Positions 9,536 to 20,425 of a stretch of 31,739 nucleotides of DNA are shown here, piece by piece. How positions within the stretch are numbered: position 1 is the first letter of the stretch; each line of letters begins with the position of its first letter. Under the pieces are notes generated by a model. That model was given only the letters and a program-made list of their open reading frames with translations, made no database searches and had not been told where the DNA came from. The position numbers and the translations under genes are program-made. The stretch comes from Haplomitrium mnioides (Eukaryota; Marchantiophyta; Haplomitriopsida; Calobryales), in NCBI GenBank assembly GCA_049999725.1, contig JBNGIS010035512.1, positions 1 to 31,739 on the forward strand, given 5' to 3'.

Positions 9536-11531
9536 CGAGGAGAACAAAGAGGGATCTATGAGGGAATCTGTGGAGACTCTGTAGACTGTGTTCCATGGGG
9601 CACTTCGAAACTCGGTTTTGAAGAGCCTCTTCAAACTTGGTTCTGTGGGAATCTGCGAGATCTCTTCCCGCAAGATTCCTCGGAGCTCCCTGTAAAATTA
9701 CCATTGTACTTGTCTTTCTCGATCAACTGAAGGGACACGCGGCTCAATTTCCCTTCCCGTTGTAAATGGATTAACTAACAAGGGAGCCACGCGCTGCATT
9801 CTCCCACTTCGAGCTCAACGGTCTTAACGACTATTCATCGGATCGGGGGCTCGCAGGATCAGCGCTTGCGTTATCTCTCGTTTGCCTTTGATTATGTTCA
9901 GGTTGATGCACATGCAATTGCAGGGCGCTATAGTGATGCGAAGCACGAGAATCGCGCATGGTAAGACAAGGGTGAGGATTCAGTGAAGAGCTACGCGAAG
10001 CAGAGGTACTAGCTCCAAAGGAACCGGGGGATTCAGAGGAGGACTAGAGGGGCGCCGAGGATTGCAGAATGAGGAGCTCTTCATGCTCGGGCGATCCAGG
10101 TGACCTCATCCTTACAGGCAGACCAGGGCGGAGGGTTACTGATACAATAGTTCGAAGGGATCCCGACCTGCCGAGAACTAAGGAGAGGCTGCCAAGTGAG
10201 GAGCTTGGAGCCGTCTCGGCATTTCACATGCAATTGCGGGGCGCGACAGCGATAGCAAGAAAAGGGAATTGTGCATAGTAAGGCAGGGGTGAGGATTCAG
10301 TGAAGAGCTACGTGAAGCAAGGGTATCAGCTCTAGGGGAACTGGGGGATTCAGAGGAGGATTGGAGGGGCACCGAGGATTGCAAAGTGAGGAGCTTTGGA
10401 TGCTCGGGCGATCCAGGTGACCTCATCCTTGCAGGCGGACCAAGGCGGAGGGTTACTGATACGATAGTTTGAAGGGATCCCAACCTACTGAGAACTAAGG
10501 AGAGGTTGCTAAGTGAGGAGCTTGGAGTCGTCTCGACATTTCCTTGTGCAAGTGCATCAGCCCAGAGTGTTCGGAGTGCACTCTGGTGTGTTTCTTCAAG
10601 TGGAGCTGAGAGGGGGGGGGGCGGCTGCGTTAATGCATGCGCACTACGCGAGATGACCTGTCGAGGCTCGGGGGCTACCTACAGCCGGTAAAGTTGTCTT
10701 CCAGAGGTGGAAGTCAAAGAAACTCTCTTCCTAGCCTGAGGAAGTAAAAGCAGGGCTTCTCGCGAGGGAAGTTAAAAAAAACTATCTGGAGGGGAGGGTG
10801 TGTGGGTGGTTGTTGGGCTACAAGTTGTAAGGCATCATGGATTCATAAGGGAAGTACTAGTTGGTGGAAATCCAGAGGGCCTTCAAGGACTCTATTTTCT
10901 CTTGCATATATTGTAAATTGTTTGTTCATATATGTGTAGATTAGATTTACATTCTGCATTGTGTTCTAGAGTTGTATTAGCTTAGAAGCCATCAAGATAG
11001 TTGAGCAGACCCTCGGAACAGCCTTGAGGGGGGAATCCAATCCCTTGACACAAGTCTGGTATCTTGGGGGTAAATGCTCTCTGTTTTGATTCTGTTGTAT
11101 AGATTAGGACTTAGTGCATTCTAGGATAGTTAGGAATATCTGGACCAGTGCTGTGACCACCTTGAGAGGGGGAGTCCAGACCTCTGGTAGTGTTCAGTTG
11201 TGCAGGTCACCAACACCATTCTACCCAAGCACAAATAAGGTGGCAAGGCCTAAGTCATTGGGTCCTATGAATAAAGCGGAAAAATCACATACAGATTAGC
11301 TAGGGGTATGAATATGAACTTGGAGGATTGCATGAATGTCTGACTTGAGTGCCACCATAAGAGAGTGAGTGGTGTGTTAAAGGCTGGAAAGGAAAGGAAG
11401 TATCCTTAGAGCCTCAAAGTGGTAACTAGCAAGGGACCATCTCAGAAAAGAACTTGAAAGCTCGTAAACCATCCTCCCTTGCAACCAAAGCGGGAACTGA
11501 AAAGGTTAAGGCCCGGAACAGGGGAGCAACA

Positions 11532-11536
11532 TCGCT
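11532..11536. repeat. Target-site duplication TCGCT, right copy
   Basis: Pairs with 7737-7741 and bounds L3. Confidence 0.85.
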
Positions 11537-13479
11537 TGAGCCTCTACCAAGATCCATGCCCAGCGATTCTCAGTGCCCCTCCAGTCCACCTCCACCCCCG
11601 CTAGCCCCTAGTGCGAGTTCACTTGCTTCACGTAGCTTCTCACTGGAATCCCAATCCTGCCTTACCTCGTTGCGTTTTTCTTGTCTCGAGATCATTGGTG
11701 CGTCTCTAATTTGCTTGCACATCAACCCCTCTGAATTCGAAGCCCGTCGATGTATACCCCCCGAGCTTCCGCTGCCCCTCCGAGCCCTTCCCATTGAAAG
11801 GTCGTTAATCCCATTAGGCTTGGATTCAGATGTCGCGACACCTATCCCCACTATTCGTTAATCCCATGGGCTTAGATTCGGATGTTGCGACACGTGTCCC
11901 GTCGGTTAGTTGAATGATGCCAAGTACAATGGTAATACTGAAGTGAATATGAGGAATCTTGCAGGTTGATATTCCACAGATTCCCACCAAACCAAGTCCA
12001 AAGAACCCCTCGAAATAGAGTCCTGAAGAGTCTCGCGAAACATGAGTCCGAAGGAATCTTGCAGATTTGCATCCGAAGATTCCCACGGATCTCAATCTGC
12101 GGAATCCAATGGAACCTAGAGTCCGTTGTTGACTTTTCCTCTGTTACCGTCGTCCGACGCCACCTTCAACCTCAAAGTTAGATCGGCGCTTTGGCCCTGA
12201 TCTGTAGTTGATCGCGGATCCGAATCCAAAGAATCCGACGGACAAGAAAGTTCAAAGGATCCCTCGAACTCCTCCGAAGTGCCACGTGTCAGGGTTGACT
12301 TCCTTCCATGCCCATCGTCCGACACCATTTTCCAAGGGGGTAGCCTGACCGTCGTGCTGACTTGGTTCCGTGGTTGACTCCGCTCTGACCAAAGGATCCA
12401 ATGGACCCTCCCTGAGTGCCACGTCATCCAAAACCTCGTTGTTCGACGCCGTCTTCAAAGGGGAAGGCGTACTGCCGCGCTGACTGTCCTCCGAAGTTGA
12501 CCATCCTCTGGCTCGAGTCCCAATGGACTCCGTCTTACCACCACGTATCCATTGACTCTCCCCAAGCCCTCCAAGGATGCCATGTAATCCGTGAAGCCAT
12601 TGTCTGACGCTGTTTTTCAAAAGGGTAGTCTGACCGTCGCGCTGACCTTTCTCCGATGAAGACCACGGACTCTCCCCTTCGTCCGCGTTTTCGCAACACC
12701 CCACAGGCCTTTTGCTCTCGCCATGTTGCCTCCAAAGTCCTGGGGACATCCTGGGCCCGCCATCTCTCCGTAAAGGTCTGTGGACTCCCTGGGCCTGCCA
12801 CAACCCCGTTAACAACCGCAGACTTGTTGAAGGCACCATGTCATCCGCTGAATCTTTTGAAGCTCTCTAAAGACGCCACATTTCTGTTGAATCTTTCGGA
12901 GCCCTCAGAAGACGCCATGTATCTGCAAAGACTCGTGGATACTGAAAGGAAGGGTTGCGGACCCTTGTAGAGCTTGTTTTCGTGCCTGAGGGATCGAAGC
13001 ATCCCCCGATCTTTGGCTTCGCCCTTGCTCACAAAGGCCTTGACCCTTCCTTTCTCTCCCCGACCTCCGCTTCTGGTGCGCGCATCTGGGAGCTTGCTCT
13101 ACGGTCCCCATCTCCCTTGAGTGCTTTCAGATTTCTGCCTTGTAGCTTCAACCTTCCTCCTCAAGCCGCTTCGCCTCTGGGGACCGATCCTCCCTCCCCG
13201 CTAGGCCTTGATTCTCGCATCCCAATGATGTTTACGGGCTCTCATTGGCTTTCTTTGAATTTTAGTAGTGCCCCCTCACTTGCTGGCGAACACTGCTCCC
13301 TTCTCTCCTTCCGCAATGATCCGATTCCACTCTTCGGATCCATGCACTCTGTTTGTACCCACATATTGAAGTAGTTCCGCTGCTTTCGAGGCGCTTTTAC
13401 ACTTGCTAGAGGGAAATTGGCCCAATGTTGCTTTTGTTGAGAAGAATTTTGTGTCATCACCCCAATTCACTGGCTGACA
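11537..13479 (-). mobile_element. LTR 'L2', distal (U3) part
   Basis: Continuation of the LTR that starts at 6609. On the minus strand its start reads TGTCAGCCAGTG (13479), and its first about 90 bp align with the TGTCAGTCGGTG start of L3. The 13220-13290 part is the inverse of 7937-8011 in L3. Removing L3 and one TCGCT gives an LTR of 3076 bp. The U3 contains three clear and one partial copies of the sub-repeat (near 12147, 12317, 12441, 12603) and GCCACGT motifs at 12281 and 12418. Confidence 0.75.
12147..12650 (-). repeat. Sub-repeat array in U3 of L2
   Basis: Modules starting near 12147 (partial), 12317, 12441 and 12603 share CGTCCGAC(G/A)CC, an AAGGGG(G) core and a CGCGCTGAC-type end. 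Spacings are about 170, 125 and 162 bp. The modules are diverged from each other, so the array is not recent. Confidence 0.6.
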
Positions 13480-13491
13480 CTTCTTCTTTGA
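13480..13491 (-). promoter_or_regulatory. Polypurine tract-like sequence abutting LTR L2
   Basis: On the minus strand CAAAGAAGAAG lies directly before the LTR start TGTCAG. This is where the polypurine tract that primes plus-strand DNA synthesis is expected. The same purine run occurs in each unit of the adjoining tandem array, so any unit could look like a polypurine tract. Confidence 0.5.
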
Positions 13492-14493
13492 ATTGCGAAT
13501 TCCTTCACCCAATTTTGTCAACTCTTCTTCTTTGACTTGCAAATTGCTTTATCTTGTTTTGTGAGCTCTTTTTCTTTGTATTGCAAATTCCTTCATCCGT
13601 TTACATCTACTCTTTTTCTTTGAATTGCAAATTGATTCATCCCTATAGTTCACCTCTTCTCTTTGAAGTGCAAATTCCTTATCCCATTATGTTAACTCTT
13701 CTTTTTAGAATTGCCAGTTCCTTCATCTTATTACGATAACTCTTCTTCCTTGAGCTGCAAATTCCTTCATCCTATTACATCAACTTTTTTTTATTGAATT
13801 GCAAATTCCTTTATCCCAATACGTGCCATCTTCTTCCTTGAATTGCAAATTCCTTCATCTTATTACGTCAACGCTTCTTCTTTGAACAACAAATTCCTCC
13901 ATCCCATTACATGACCTCTTCTTCTTTGACTTGCAAACTCCTTCATCCAATTACGTCAACTCTCCTTCTTTGAACTCCAAATTCCTTTATTCCATTACGT
14001 GAGCTCTTCTGCTTTGAATTGCAAATTCCTTCATCCTATTACATCAACTCTTCCTTTTTGAATTGCAAATTCCTTTGACCCAATACGTGAGCTCTTCTTC
14101 TTTGAATTGCGAATTCCTTCATCCTATTACATCAACTCTTCTTCGTTGAATGGAAAATTCCTTCATCCCATTATGTGCGCTCTTCTTCTTTGAATTGCAA
14201 ATTCCTTCATCCCATTATGTCAACTCTTCTTCTTTGAACATCGAATTCTTCCATCGCATTACTTGACCTCTTCTTCCTTGAATTGCAAATTCCTTCATCC
14301 CATTACGTCAACTCTTCTTCTTTGAACTCCAAATTCCTTTCTTCCATTACGTGAGCTCTTCTTCTTTGAATTGCAAATTCTTTCATCCCATCACGTCAAC
14401 TCTTCTTCTTTGAATAGTGAATTCCTTCGTCCCATTATGTGATTTTTTCTTCTTTGAATTGCAAATTCCTTCATCCCATCACGTCAACTCTTC
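13480..14493. repeat. 44-bp tandem repeat, about 23 units
   Basis: Units on the plus strand read TTCTTCTTTGAATTGCAAAT, then TCCTTCATCCCATTACGTCA, then ACTC. Anchor motifs recur at 13501, about 13545, 13589, 13633 and about 13676, giving a period of 44 (occasionally 43). Units differ by point changes and small indels; three variants (for example TTGAACTCCAAATTCC and TTGAACAACAAATTCC) recur, hinting at higher-order structure. The array ends exactly at the TGACA/TGTC ends of L2 (13479) and L4 (14494). There are no unique spacers and no genes inside, so it is a minisatellite, probably from the 3' untranslated part of an L-family element. Confidence 0.9.
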
Positions 14494-17400
14494 TGTCACC
14501 CCTTTTCCTCCTCTCTTAACACCTGGTTGAGGCTTATTTTAGAAAAAAAAAGGTGATAAAGAGTAACGAGGCTCTTTAATGAGATGGCCCTATCACCTTT
14601 GTTAGTGAATTCAGGTCTTAACGACCCTGAACTTCTCACCTCACCTTCCAACACTACTCTCAACCTCACCAAACACAAGATAAACTTGTCTTCTTCCTCA
14701 CTACCTACAGAGCAAACACAATTCAACTGATTCTGGAGTACATCCAACATTGTGCTTGATGTAACTTCTTGTTTGCAGATATTCAATGTCACCTCCTATG
14801 AATAGGAGTGTATGCAATTGTTACACATGTATGATCTTATAGCCTTCCTCTACAGACTGTGTCTTAACACCACCAAGGCTAAACCCTCTACCAACCACTC
14901 ACTTATCAACAAGTCTAGCTACTCCAGTGCCCAAACAAAACATAGCTATCTAACTTATTCTCTCAACAAAATGGAGAAAACAACCCAAAAGCTAAACCTA
15001 ACAAAATGACATTCCTAACCAAGTACAGAACTTTCTTCCTCTCTTCCTATTCTCCTAACATCACTCTGCAAACATAACCCATTAGAAACATCACTCTATC
15101 TGCTACTCTCTCTCCCCACTCACATACCCTGACTAGATAGTTTTTCAACTTTCCTCGCGAGAAGCCTTGGATTTTCTTCCTCATGATCGAAAGAGGTCTT
15201 ATTTGACTTCCACCTCAGGAAGACAGCTCTCCCAGCTGTTGGCTCACCCACTCCACCCGATAATTGGCTGGATCTTCCCTGTAGTGCACATGCACTAACA
15301 TGGCCACTCCTCTCCCTTCTCCACAAGATTATAACTCTAGTAGCACTCTCCTAATGCGTATGGGATTGATCTCCTGCATAAACCAAAGCAAAGGCGACAT
15401 CAGGACCCCCCCTTGGTCGTCCCTCATGAAATACAAATTGGAAGAATTTTCTTCTCCTCTAATTGTTGGTCCACCTCCAAATGTTGGATCTACCTTCAAA
15501 TGTGAGTCCACCTGAGTAGTCTAAGCCTCTTGAGCCTCCTGCTCAACAATTCTCAGCACCTCCTTAGTCCACCTCCACTATGTGATGGCCTTCCTTCACG
15601 AGTACACCCAATTCTCAGAGATCTCACCAAAATTCTCTCCTCCGTATCTCGCTGCTTTTTTTGCACAAAACTATTTGTCATCTCAACAACAAGGTGAGTT
15701 CCGCTATACCCCCGTGGGAATTTCTTGCGATTTGGATTCTTGCTGCTTTTGGATGTTGATTGATGGAAAATGGGTGTAGATCCGAGCAGGCTTGGCGCTG
15801 ACCGTAGAATGCAAACTCCAAGAGATCGGCTTCATTCGGTAAGGCGATGAAGTTGATGTGAATTTCAAGGCATTGGCTAAATTCTGCAAGACGACAAAGG
15901 CTTGGCGCAAATCTAATGGCAATATCAAGGCGAAATTGACCCTCAATTCGAAGAATTCTTTGCAGCTACAGCACCCCGTCCCTGAAGAGGTCCACAAACA
16001 CTCCGCGGAATCCCACGGACTCCCTCGAAGCGCTATGTTTCCGCAAAACCCACGATTCCCGCAGAATCTGTAAGATTCCTGTTGATTCTCGGAGTCCCGC
16101 TAAGTGCCACGTAATCCGCAGAGGCCAAGATACCAGTGCAATCTCAAAGATTCTTGTTGATTCCCAGGTCTCGTGGAGGTCCCATGTAATCCACAAAGCT
16201 CAAGATGCTCGCAGAATCTATAAGATTCCCATAGATTCTTCATTCCCACAAAGGTGCCACGTTTCCATTGTGGCGCCTTCTGACGCCACCCCGCAAAAGG
16301 GTCGGCGGACCGTCGCATTGACTGTCCATTGACCCGCTGACTTTCCCAGCTATCACATCATCCGCAAGGTCCTGACCCTCTATATAAGAACTATGAAGAC
16401 TTCCATTTTTGCCCCCATTGGATCGGTGATAGATCCTCTTTTTGGCATCACTTCCCCTTCTATGAGATCTACGCTAGATCGTCTTTTAAGCATCTTTGGT
16501 TCTCCCATGGTCCGATCTATGATTTATCATTCTTTTGGCTGATCCCTTCTTGTTTCTCCTTGTCAAACCTGTGATAGATTGCCATTTCAGCACAGCTTGC
16601 TTCTCCTTGGTTTGTTGATAAATTGCTATTTTAGCATCCTTTCTTCTTATACCGGAGATACGCTATATCCTCGTTTCGGCCCCCTTGTCCTCCCCCCATC
16701 GGAACCCTGTTAAATGGCCTCTCCACTTAGGGAGGTCAATTGGAACCCTGCTAAGTGGGGATCTCCACATTGGATGGCAGATCGGAACCCCTTTAAGTGG
16801 GCTCCCCTTGTCGATTTATCGCCCTTTCAGCTTTCTCGTTCTTCTTCTAGCGAGATCATTGATAAGTTGTTGTTTTGACATCTCGGTCTCCTTTTGGCTG
16901 GACCGTTGATAAGTCACCTTTTCGGCCTCTACGTTCTTCTTCTGGTCGAACCTTTGATTTATCCTTATTTTAACACCTTCTGTCCCTCCTCTGGTCGGAC
17001 CTTCGATTGATCGCCATTTTGACACCCTCGTTCTTCTCCCAACGGTTTTTCCTTATATCCTTGTTTTGACACCTTTTTCCCTTTCTAGCCAGACCGTCAA
17101 TAGGTCACTGTTTCGGTGCCTTGTTCTTCATGCGAAACCTTGTTTTATCTTCATTTCGGCATCCTCCCTTGATAAAGGAACCCTTAGAGGCTCCTTCTCT
17201 TCATTAAAGTGTCAAAAAAGTTTTATGTAAGAACATTAAAGAAGACTTCTTTACTTGTCTTGTGGAAAAGTTTGATGTAAGAACTACATACCCCGTAGAT
17301 CCATTTCTGAACTTTCGGATGACATCTGATTTGAACTTTCAAAATCTCCTTCCTTTCGTCCGAATCTTTGACAAATTAATTATCCCGCTTTGGAACCTGT

Positions 17401-17717
17401 TAACCGGTCCGTCCACATCGAAAGACGGATTGGAACCACTTTAAGTGGGCTCCCCACTTAGGAAGGCGATTTTCTGCTCCGTTCTTCGGATTGGACACCA
17501 CGGATGCTTGTTCTCGGAATCACGTATAGCTCCTTTGAAATTCAATCCCTTCATCTTTTCTCAACCAAATCCTTGCAGCACCCTCTCTCGTGTCGCAGCC
17601 GATCGCTTCCCTCTCTGATTGATTTCCTTCCATTCTTTCGAATACTTCAGCGGTTAATTTCTCTTCACTCGTCTCCGCGTAGCAGGGAACTCTATTCCTT
17701 GCAGAGGCATTTCTTCA
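14494..17717 (-). mobile_element. Long LTR 'L4' (L1/L4 subgroup), truncated at right
   Basis: Plus-strand left edge TGTCACCCC (LTR end TGACA on the minus strand) abuts the tandem array. The hallmark segment is at 15137-15330, and 15478-15660 matches L1. The U3 part (16000-16400) has GCCACGT motifs at 16106 and 16256 and one sub-repeat at 16266-16320. The 17168-17470 part matches L1 4130-4460, and 17440-17490 matches the inverse of L3 8430-8500. By comparison with L3, several hundred base pairs of its start are missing; it stops near 17717, where a short duplication leads into pol remnant E. Confidence 0.65.
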
Positions 17718-17760
17718 TAGCTGGAGTCTACATTGCAATATAGCTGGAGTCTTCATTGCC
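17718..17760 (+). repeat. Short direct duplication at the L4/pol junction
   Basis: TAGCTGGAGTCTACATTGC (17718) recurs as TAGCTGGAGTCTTCATTGCC (17741), offset 23 bp. It sits just where LTR L4 stops and the RT tail of element E begins, as is common at repaired breaks. Confidence 0.7.
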
Positions 17761-18480
17761 ACTGCCTACTACCGTCAAACAACTACAACACTTTCTGGGC
17801 AAGTATATATATTACCACATATATTGTTTTAACTATGCCACAATCGCTACTCCTTTGTATAAATTGACAAGATGTAATGTTCCTTTTCTTTGGACGGAAG
17901 ATTGTCAACAAGCGTTTCAAGCTTTGGAAGATGTCCTTGCCTCATTACCTTTTCTTGCCCCTATAGATTGGACCATTCCATTTATAGTCATGGTAGACAC
18001 TTTTGCTACTGCTACAAGTGCAGTGTTGGCCCAAATCCATGATGAAAAAGAACGTCCTATTTATTACGCCGGATGCCAACTAAATATGGCCAAAAGAAAT
18101 TACAATGTGACGAAGCGTGAAGCCCTTGGATTGATTTATGCAGTTTCAATAAACCTATTCTTACTGGCCGCTTACTGCGATGGGTTCTTCTGCTTTAGGA
18201 ATTTAAATTCCAATTACAAGTACGACTAGGAACCAAGCATGGAAATTGTGATCTATTATCACGTGTTCCCGGTAATCTTGAACCTGACTCATTGGCTGAT
18301 AGTTTTTCAGATCTCTGGGTTTCGCAAATCACACATTTACTTATGACTGAAGTGAGTGAAGAACCTTCCTATCTACAGTTGGTTGTCCATCCTTGGTACA
18401 GTCATGTGATTACTTATCTTACGAGTGGCATACTTCCGCCATATGTGAAGAAAGATTAGCGGCAAGCCTTTGCAAGGTTA
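17756..18480 (+). pseudogene. pol: Element E pol: end of RT and RNase H, 5' truncated
   Basis: The frame opens without ATG, inside the RT: PLPTTVKQLQHFLG is the conserved end of the Ty3/gypsy RT, followed by ATPLYKLT. The RNase H part has the Asp of IVMVDTFATATSAVL (about residue 80-95), RPIYYAGCQLN and the catalytic Glu of TKREALGLIYAV. After that the protein is abnormal: about 70-80 residues, including the usual Asp-His segment, appear deleted before GNCDLLSRVPGN, the normal end of RNase H, which is in another frame. A stop lies at 18457-18459. RT catalytic motifs are missing because the element starts at the junction near 17750. RNase H degrades the RNA of RNA-DNA hybrids during reverse transcription; this copy cannot be functional. 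Confidence 0.85.
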
Positions 18481-19643
18481 GCTGGTCCTTATACCATTCT
18501 TTCAGGGACTTTATATTGTATGGGTATGGATGGAGTGTTGCGACGATGTTTAACGCCACCACAAACAACCCAAGTGTTACAGGGCTGCCACACCTCTGCG
18601 TGTGGAGGACATTTCGCTAGGAAAAGTACCGCCTGAAAAGTGCTTTGTTCAGACTATTGGTGGCCTACTTTGTTTGCAGACTCTCATACATTTGCTCGTG
18701 CCTATGATGCATGCCAGTGTACGGGTAAGCCTACACAGGATTTGGAAATGCCATTGGTACCTATCCTTCCATTATTTGCATTTGAAAAGTGGGGATTGGA
18801 TTTTTTGGTCATATTGTTCCGCCATCTCGTTCACGGAGAAATCAATACATTCTTGCAGTGACAGATTATGTCACTAAATGGGCGGAAGCGATAGCACTTC
18901 CTGTGGATAATGCTATATATGTAGCTTCTTTTTTATATTCGCAAGTCTTGACTCGATACGGTTGTCCATTGGAGCTGGTTAGTGATCGGGGTACTCACCT
19001 TTTTGAATGAGGTCATCGAAGCTTTTACGACCTTATATTCGATACGTCACCGTATGTCTGCTCTGTATCATCCACAAGCAAATGGACAAGCGGAGAGCAC
19101 AAACAAGATTCTCAAGTTTATTCTTACAAAGACTATCTCTCATCATAGATCAGATTGGGATGAGCATTTACCTGCAGCTTTATGGGCTTATCGCTCAATG
19201 ACAAAAGTCGCTACAGGCTTCACTCCATTTCATTTAGTATACGGACAAGAGGCGTTGTTACCCATAGAGATTCAAGTACCCTCTTTGCGGATTGCGACTG
19301 CAAATTGTCTTGGACCCGTGGAGTCATTACAACATTGTCTATTGACTTTAGAAAATTTACAGGAAGATCGGATACAAGCTTCAGATCTGCGATTTGCACA
19401 TCAACATCGCATGAAGCTTATACATGATAAAAAGATTAAGTTGAGGATGTTTGAGGTTAATGACCTCGTTTTGGTTTTTGATATGAGATTCCTTAAATTT
19501 GCACTTTAATTTACATCACATTGGTCTGGCCATATAGAGTCACTGCCATTCATCCTAATGGGTATTTGAGTCTTTCTACGTTGGATGGTACCGCTTTTGT
19601 TGCTCCTGTGAATGCCAACCATGTGAAGTTGTATTATGTGTAG
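18481..19643 (+). pseudogene. pol: Element E pol: integrase with frameshifts
   Basis: Integrase inserts the DNA copy into the host genome. The zinc-binding H2C2 region is visible: CHTSACGGHFARKSTA, a stop at 18634-18636, then DYWWPTLFADSHTF and CDACQ-type DACQCTGKP (the first Cys appears changed to Tyr). The catalytic core follows with Asp in KWGLDF, a frameshift near 18800, Asp in LVSDRGTH, a second frameshift near 19000, and Glu in HPQANGQAESTNK, then ALWAYRSMTKVATGFTPF. The C-terminal part (19420-19643) needs one more frame change and ends VNANHVKLYYV plus stop at 19641-19643. No chromodomain is seen. The three acidic residues are intact but at least three frameshifts and two stops inactivate it. 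Confidence 0.88.
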
Positions 19644-19820
19644 CTGTTTGTTTTTGTGATGTCTATGTACCGCATATTTCGTTATTTCTTTCTTTTGTTT
19701 GTTGGTTTTTTCTCTTGTGTTGCTATCTTGCTATGAGGCCATAGTCCATCTTGGGAGTTCCAAAGGAGAAGCTGAGCTACATTGTTCCCACGGGACGCTC
19801 AAAGATTGAACGGAGGCATC
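19644..19820 (+). other. Noncoding sequence 3' of element E pol
   Basis: T-rich sequence following the pol stop, likely the 3' untranslated region of element E, cut by LTR C1 at 19821. No polypurine tract or LTR of E is visible. Confidence 0.4.
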
Positions 19821-20425
19821 TGTTAGGCCCGGAGAGATACAGTGGATATACACATGGAGACATTGTGTAGGAGGAACAAAACGAGGAAATGGAGTCAAGT
19901 GGATCGGAAATGGCGACAATTAGCAGCAATGGACATCATCGTGAAAGAGGAATCAAGTTCGGCAAAAAAAAAAAAAACAGTTCTAATATTATTTTCATCA
20001 TACTTTATATATTTTCTGCAAAGTACAGGTATCACAAAGTCCCAACGACATTATCGGCATACAAGGAATGCAAGGTGACGAAAAATGAGTCAGAAAAAAA
20101 TAATCTCCTCTGTAAGTATATGTATGTCTGTTATGTGCATATGTGGGTGCGTATTCATATGTGAAAGTTGGTTTGTTAAAAGAGCGATTAGTAGAGTAGA
20201 AATTTAGAAATTAGTAATTTGTGTTAATATAATACTATAAACTAAGCTAGAGGCCCATGGAGAAAGAGGCATTAATTCGACGGTCAAGATCTGCATCAAC
20301 GGTCAAGATTAATCGGAGAAAAAAACAAAAAGGACCTAGGGTTAAGGGATTTTTTTCAAGGGCACCACCCCCCCTCCGCTTGTGTCTTTGGAAATTGCAT
20401 TGTCGATGAAGAGCGGATGCGTGCG
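19821..20425 (+). mobile_element. LTR family C, copy C1 (truncated)
   Basis: Starts TGTTAGGCCCGGAGAG and is nearly identical over about 605 bp to C2 at 22117-22735. It stops matching at about 20425-20431, where the end of element A's LTR-like sequence begins. Compared with C2 it lacks a 12-bp block holding the TATA box, so its promoter is probably dead. The orientation is inferred from that TATA box in C2. Confidence 0.7.

Larger units (their letters stand above)
7742..11531 (+). mobile_element. Solo LTR 'L3', 3790 bp, plus orientation
   Basis: Begins TGTCAGTCGGTGC and ends GGGGAGCAACA, flanked on both sides by TCGCT. It is inserted into L2 in the opposite direction; the two L2 pieces join cleanly when L3 is removed. 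Its order matches minus-strand L5: 8754-8969 corresponds to 31691-31497, 9208-9730 to 31143-30788, 10690-10800 to 29870-29760, 11114-11299 to 29132-28947. The U3 part has two copies of a sub-repeat (near 9304 and 9466, 164 bp apart) and several GACGTGGC motifs. A tract of ten G lies at 10612-10621. No internal retrotransposon coding sequence is inside, so it is best explained as a solo LTR left by LTR-LTR recombination. Confidence 0.85.

Noticed and set aside
12252-12839. Minus-strand frame of 195 codons as a protein gene
   Set aside because: It lies in the U3 of LTR L2, its apparent protein repeats mirror the DNA sub-repeats, and the frame is not kept in L3, L4 or L5.
13480-14493. Array of short repeats as a CRISPR
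   Set aside because: Units are contiguous with no unique spacers, vary internally, and lie between plant retrotransposon LTRs.
16379-16395. CTCTATATAAGAAC as a plus-strand TATA promoter
   Set aside because: It lies in minus-oriented LTR L4; in LTR sense it reads GTTCTTATATAGAG, similar to repeated GTTCTTA segments in L3, and no plus-strand gene follows.
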